NCBI GenBank assembly: GCA_030848705.1
Contig: CM061241.1
Span: 82,884,178-82,948,177 of the forward strand
DNA length: 64,000 bases
Source: Heracleum sosnowskyi
Lineage: Eukaryota > Streptophyta > Magnoliopsida > Apiales > Apiaceae
Direction of reading: 5' to 3'
Part shown: positions 63,019 through 64,000 of the stretch, piece by piece
Position numbering within the stretch: position 1 is the first letter of the stretch
Layout: each line of letters opens with the position of its first letter
Translations under genes and position numbers: made by a program
Notes under the pieces: generated by a model
What the model saw: only the letters and a program-made list of their open reading frames with translations
Database searches by the model: none
What the model was told of the DNA's origin: nothing

Positions 63019-64000
63019 CATTACAAGAAAACGAGTACAAGAAAACGAGGGTAAATTTGACCGACTAAAAATAACCGCGGTTAAATTTGATTGTCAGCGG
63101 TCATATTTAAGGTCAACCTTAGTTCATTACCGGTCAGTCTTAAATTTGACCGCAGTCGATCATATTTAATGTCGGTCATATTTAGTCAGTCATTGTTAGT
63201 ATTCGAGATCCACAAAAAATTGGTGAGAAAATTCCCGTCAATGACAAAAATTTGTTTGAGATTAATTTGACTGTCACATTTAATGTCGGTCATATTTAGT
63301 CGGTCATTTTTACTACTCATTTCCCAAAAAAAAAGAGGGAAATTTCCCGCCAAGTAACCAAAATTTGCTAAAGTATAAATTTGACCGCCGGCGGTCAAAT
63401 TTAAAGCCGGGTTTTGGCGCCAAAACTCCCTGCAATTCTCAACCAAAATAATTGGAAAATAAATTTAATCAATTTTTTTTAAATTTTCAAATAAATACTT
63501 AAACAATTTTTTTAATTTCAAAAAAAATAATGGAGTACCCTAATAACAAAAACTACGTGTAAAAAATTATTTTGTGCAGTAAACATATATATATTTGGGA
63601 AGAGATCAATAAACGTTGATGCTATATTTATTCAAGAAATTTTCAAAAAATAAATAAATAGTTAATAACTTTTAAAATTCACAATTAATTTATATATTTA
63701 GAGTGACAACATAGTTTACATATTAAAAATTGATAGATACTAAAATAATTATCATTTAAAAATAATCTGGGTAATACGTTATATTATTCAATTTTTTTGA
63801 TGAAATACGTGGTTTGAGATTTGGATTTAGGGGTTAGGCGGTTAACGTCTAGGGTTACTAGTTTCGTAATATTTAATTATTAATTTGAACGATCTAACCG
63901 TACAGATGTTTACCTTTTTAATTTTGAAGAGCTTAAGCAAAAAATTATTTAATAATAAACATTGCATCCTAATTATTATAATGAAAGAAAATTTTATCAA
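63019..64000 (+). mobile_element. CACTA-like element, left part, runs past the window
   Basis: Begins cattacaagaaaacgag (one base off cactacaagaaaa), followed by many gaccg, ggtcaaattta and ggtcatattta words as in 45539-45909. The conserved block (minus strand ggttagatcgttcaaa, accctag, aacccctaaatc) lies at about 63800-63925. The right end is outside the window. Confidence 0.55.

Overview
The window looks like AT-rich nuclear DNA of a flowering plant, most likely a eudicot. It holds plant-type Ty1/copia and Ty3/gypsy (Tat-like) retrotransposons, CACTA, hAT, Helitron and Stowaway elements, and spliced gene fragments with GT-AG introns. I cannot name the species. Almost all of the sequence is transposable-element derived. 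The only host protein-coding loci I can support are a small cluster of secreted matrix metalloproteinases (MMPs) on the minus strand.

Layout. 1-6430: diverged repeats, plus a broken PRMT6-like arginine methyltransferase fragment (2296-2939) lying between CACTA-like subterminal repeats that end near 5055. 6431-11256: a complete and very young Ty1/copia element with an intact 1369-residue gag-pol. 11257-18787: gene debris (two IDN2/FDM-like coiled-coil exons, other exon-like pieces), a Helitron 3' end, two tRNA-like repeats and a CACTA end. 18788-29450: MMP-A, split near its last codons by a short non-autonomous LTR element (18812-23164). That element is itself split by a CACTA element (19572-22724) carrying the first two coding exons of an eIF3j-like gene. 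A second copia element (24188-29432) sits between the MMP-A start codon and its TATA box. 30372-38404: a pile of Helitrons, including two whose 3' ends meet head to head in a palindrome, plus a MITE and a long (TA)n tract. 38405-45108: flank of the duplicated MMP unit, the last 12 codons of a third MMP (MMP-B), an LTR element with unequal LTRs, and a truncated copia. 45109-48411: CACTA-type elements. 48720-49940: MMP-C, the intact copy with TATA box and 3' flank. 50331-51957: a degenerate hAT. 52281-60278: a MITE and a decayed Tat-type gypsy element with a spliced antisense ORF. 60279-64000: MITEs, more of the MMP-flank duplication and the start of another CACTA-like element.

How it fits together. 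An ancestral MMP locus was duplicated at least three times in direct orientation, and the copies were then dismantled unequally. MMP-C keeps its promoter, open frame and natural C-terminus. MMP-A keeps almost all of its coding sequence but has lost its TATA box contact and its last seven codons to two independent LTR insertions. MMP-B is only a 3' stub. Target-site duplications at nearly every boundary allow the order of insertion to be read directly. Most internal stop codons in the older elements are of the kind made by C-to-T change, while the youngest copia has none.
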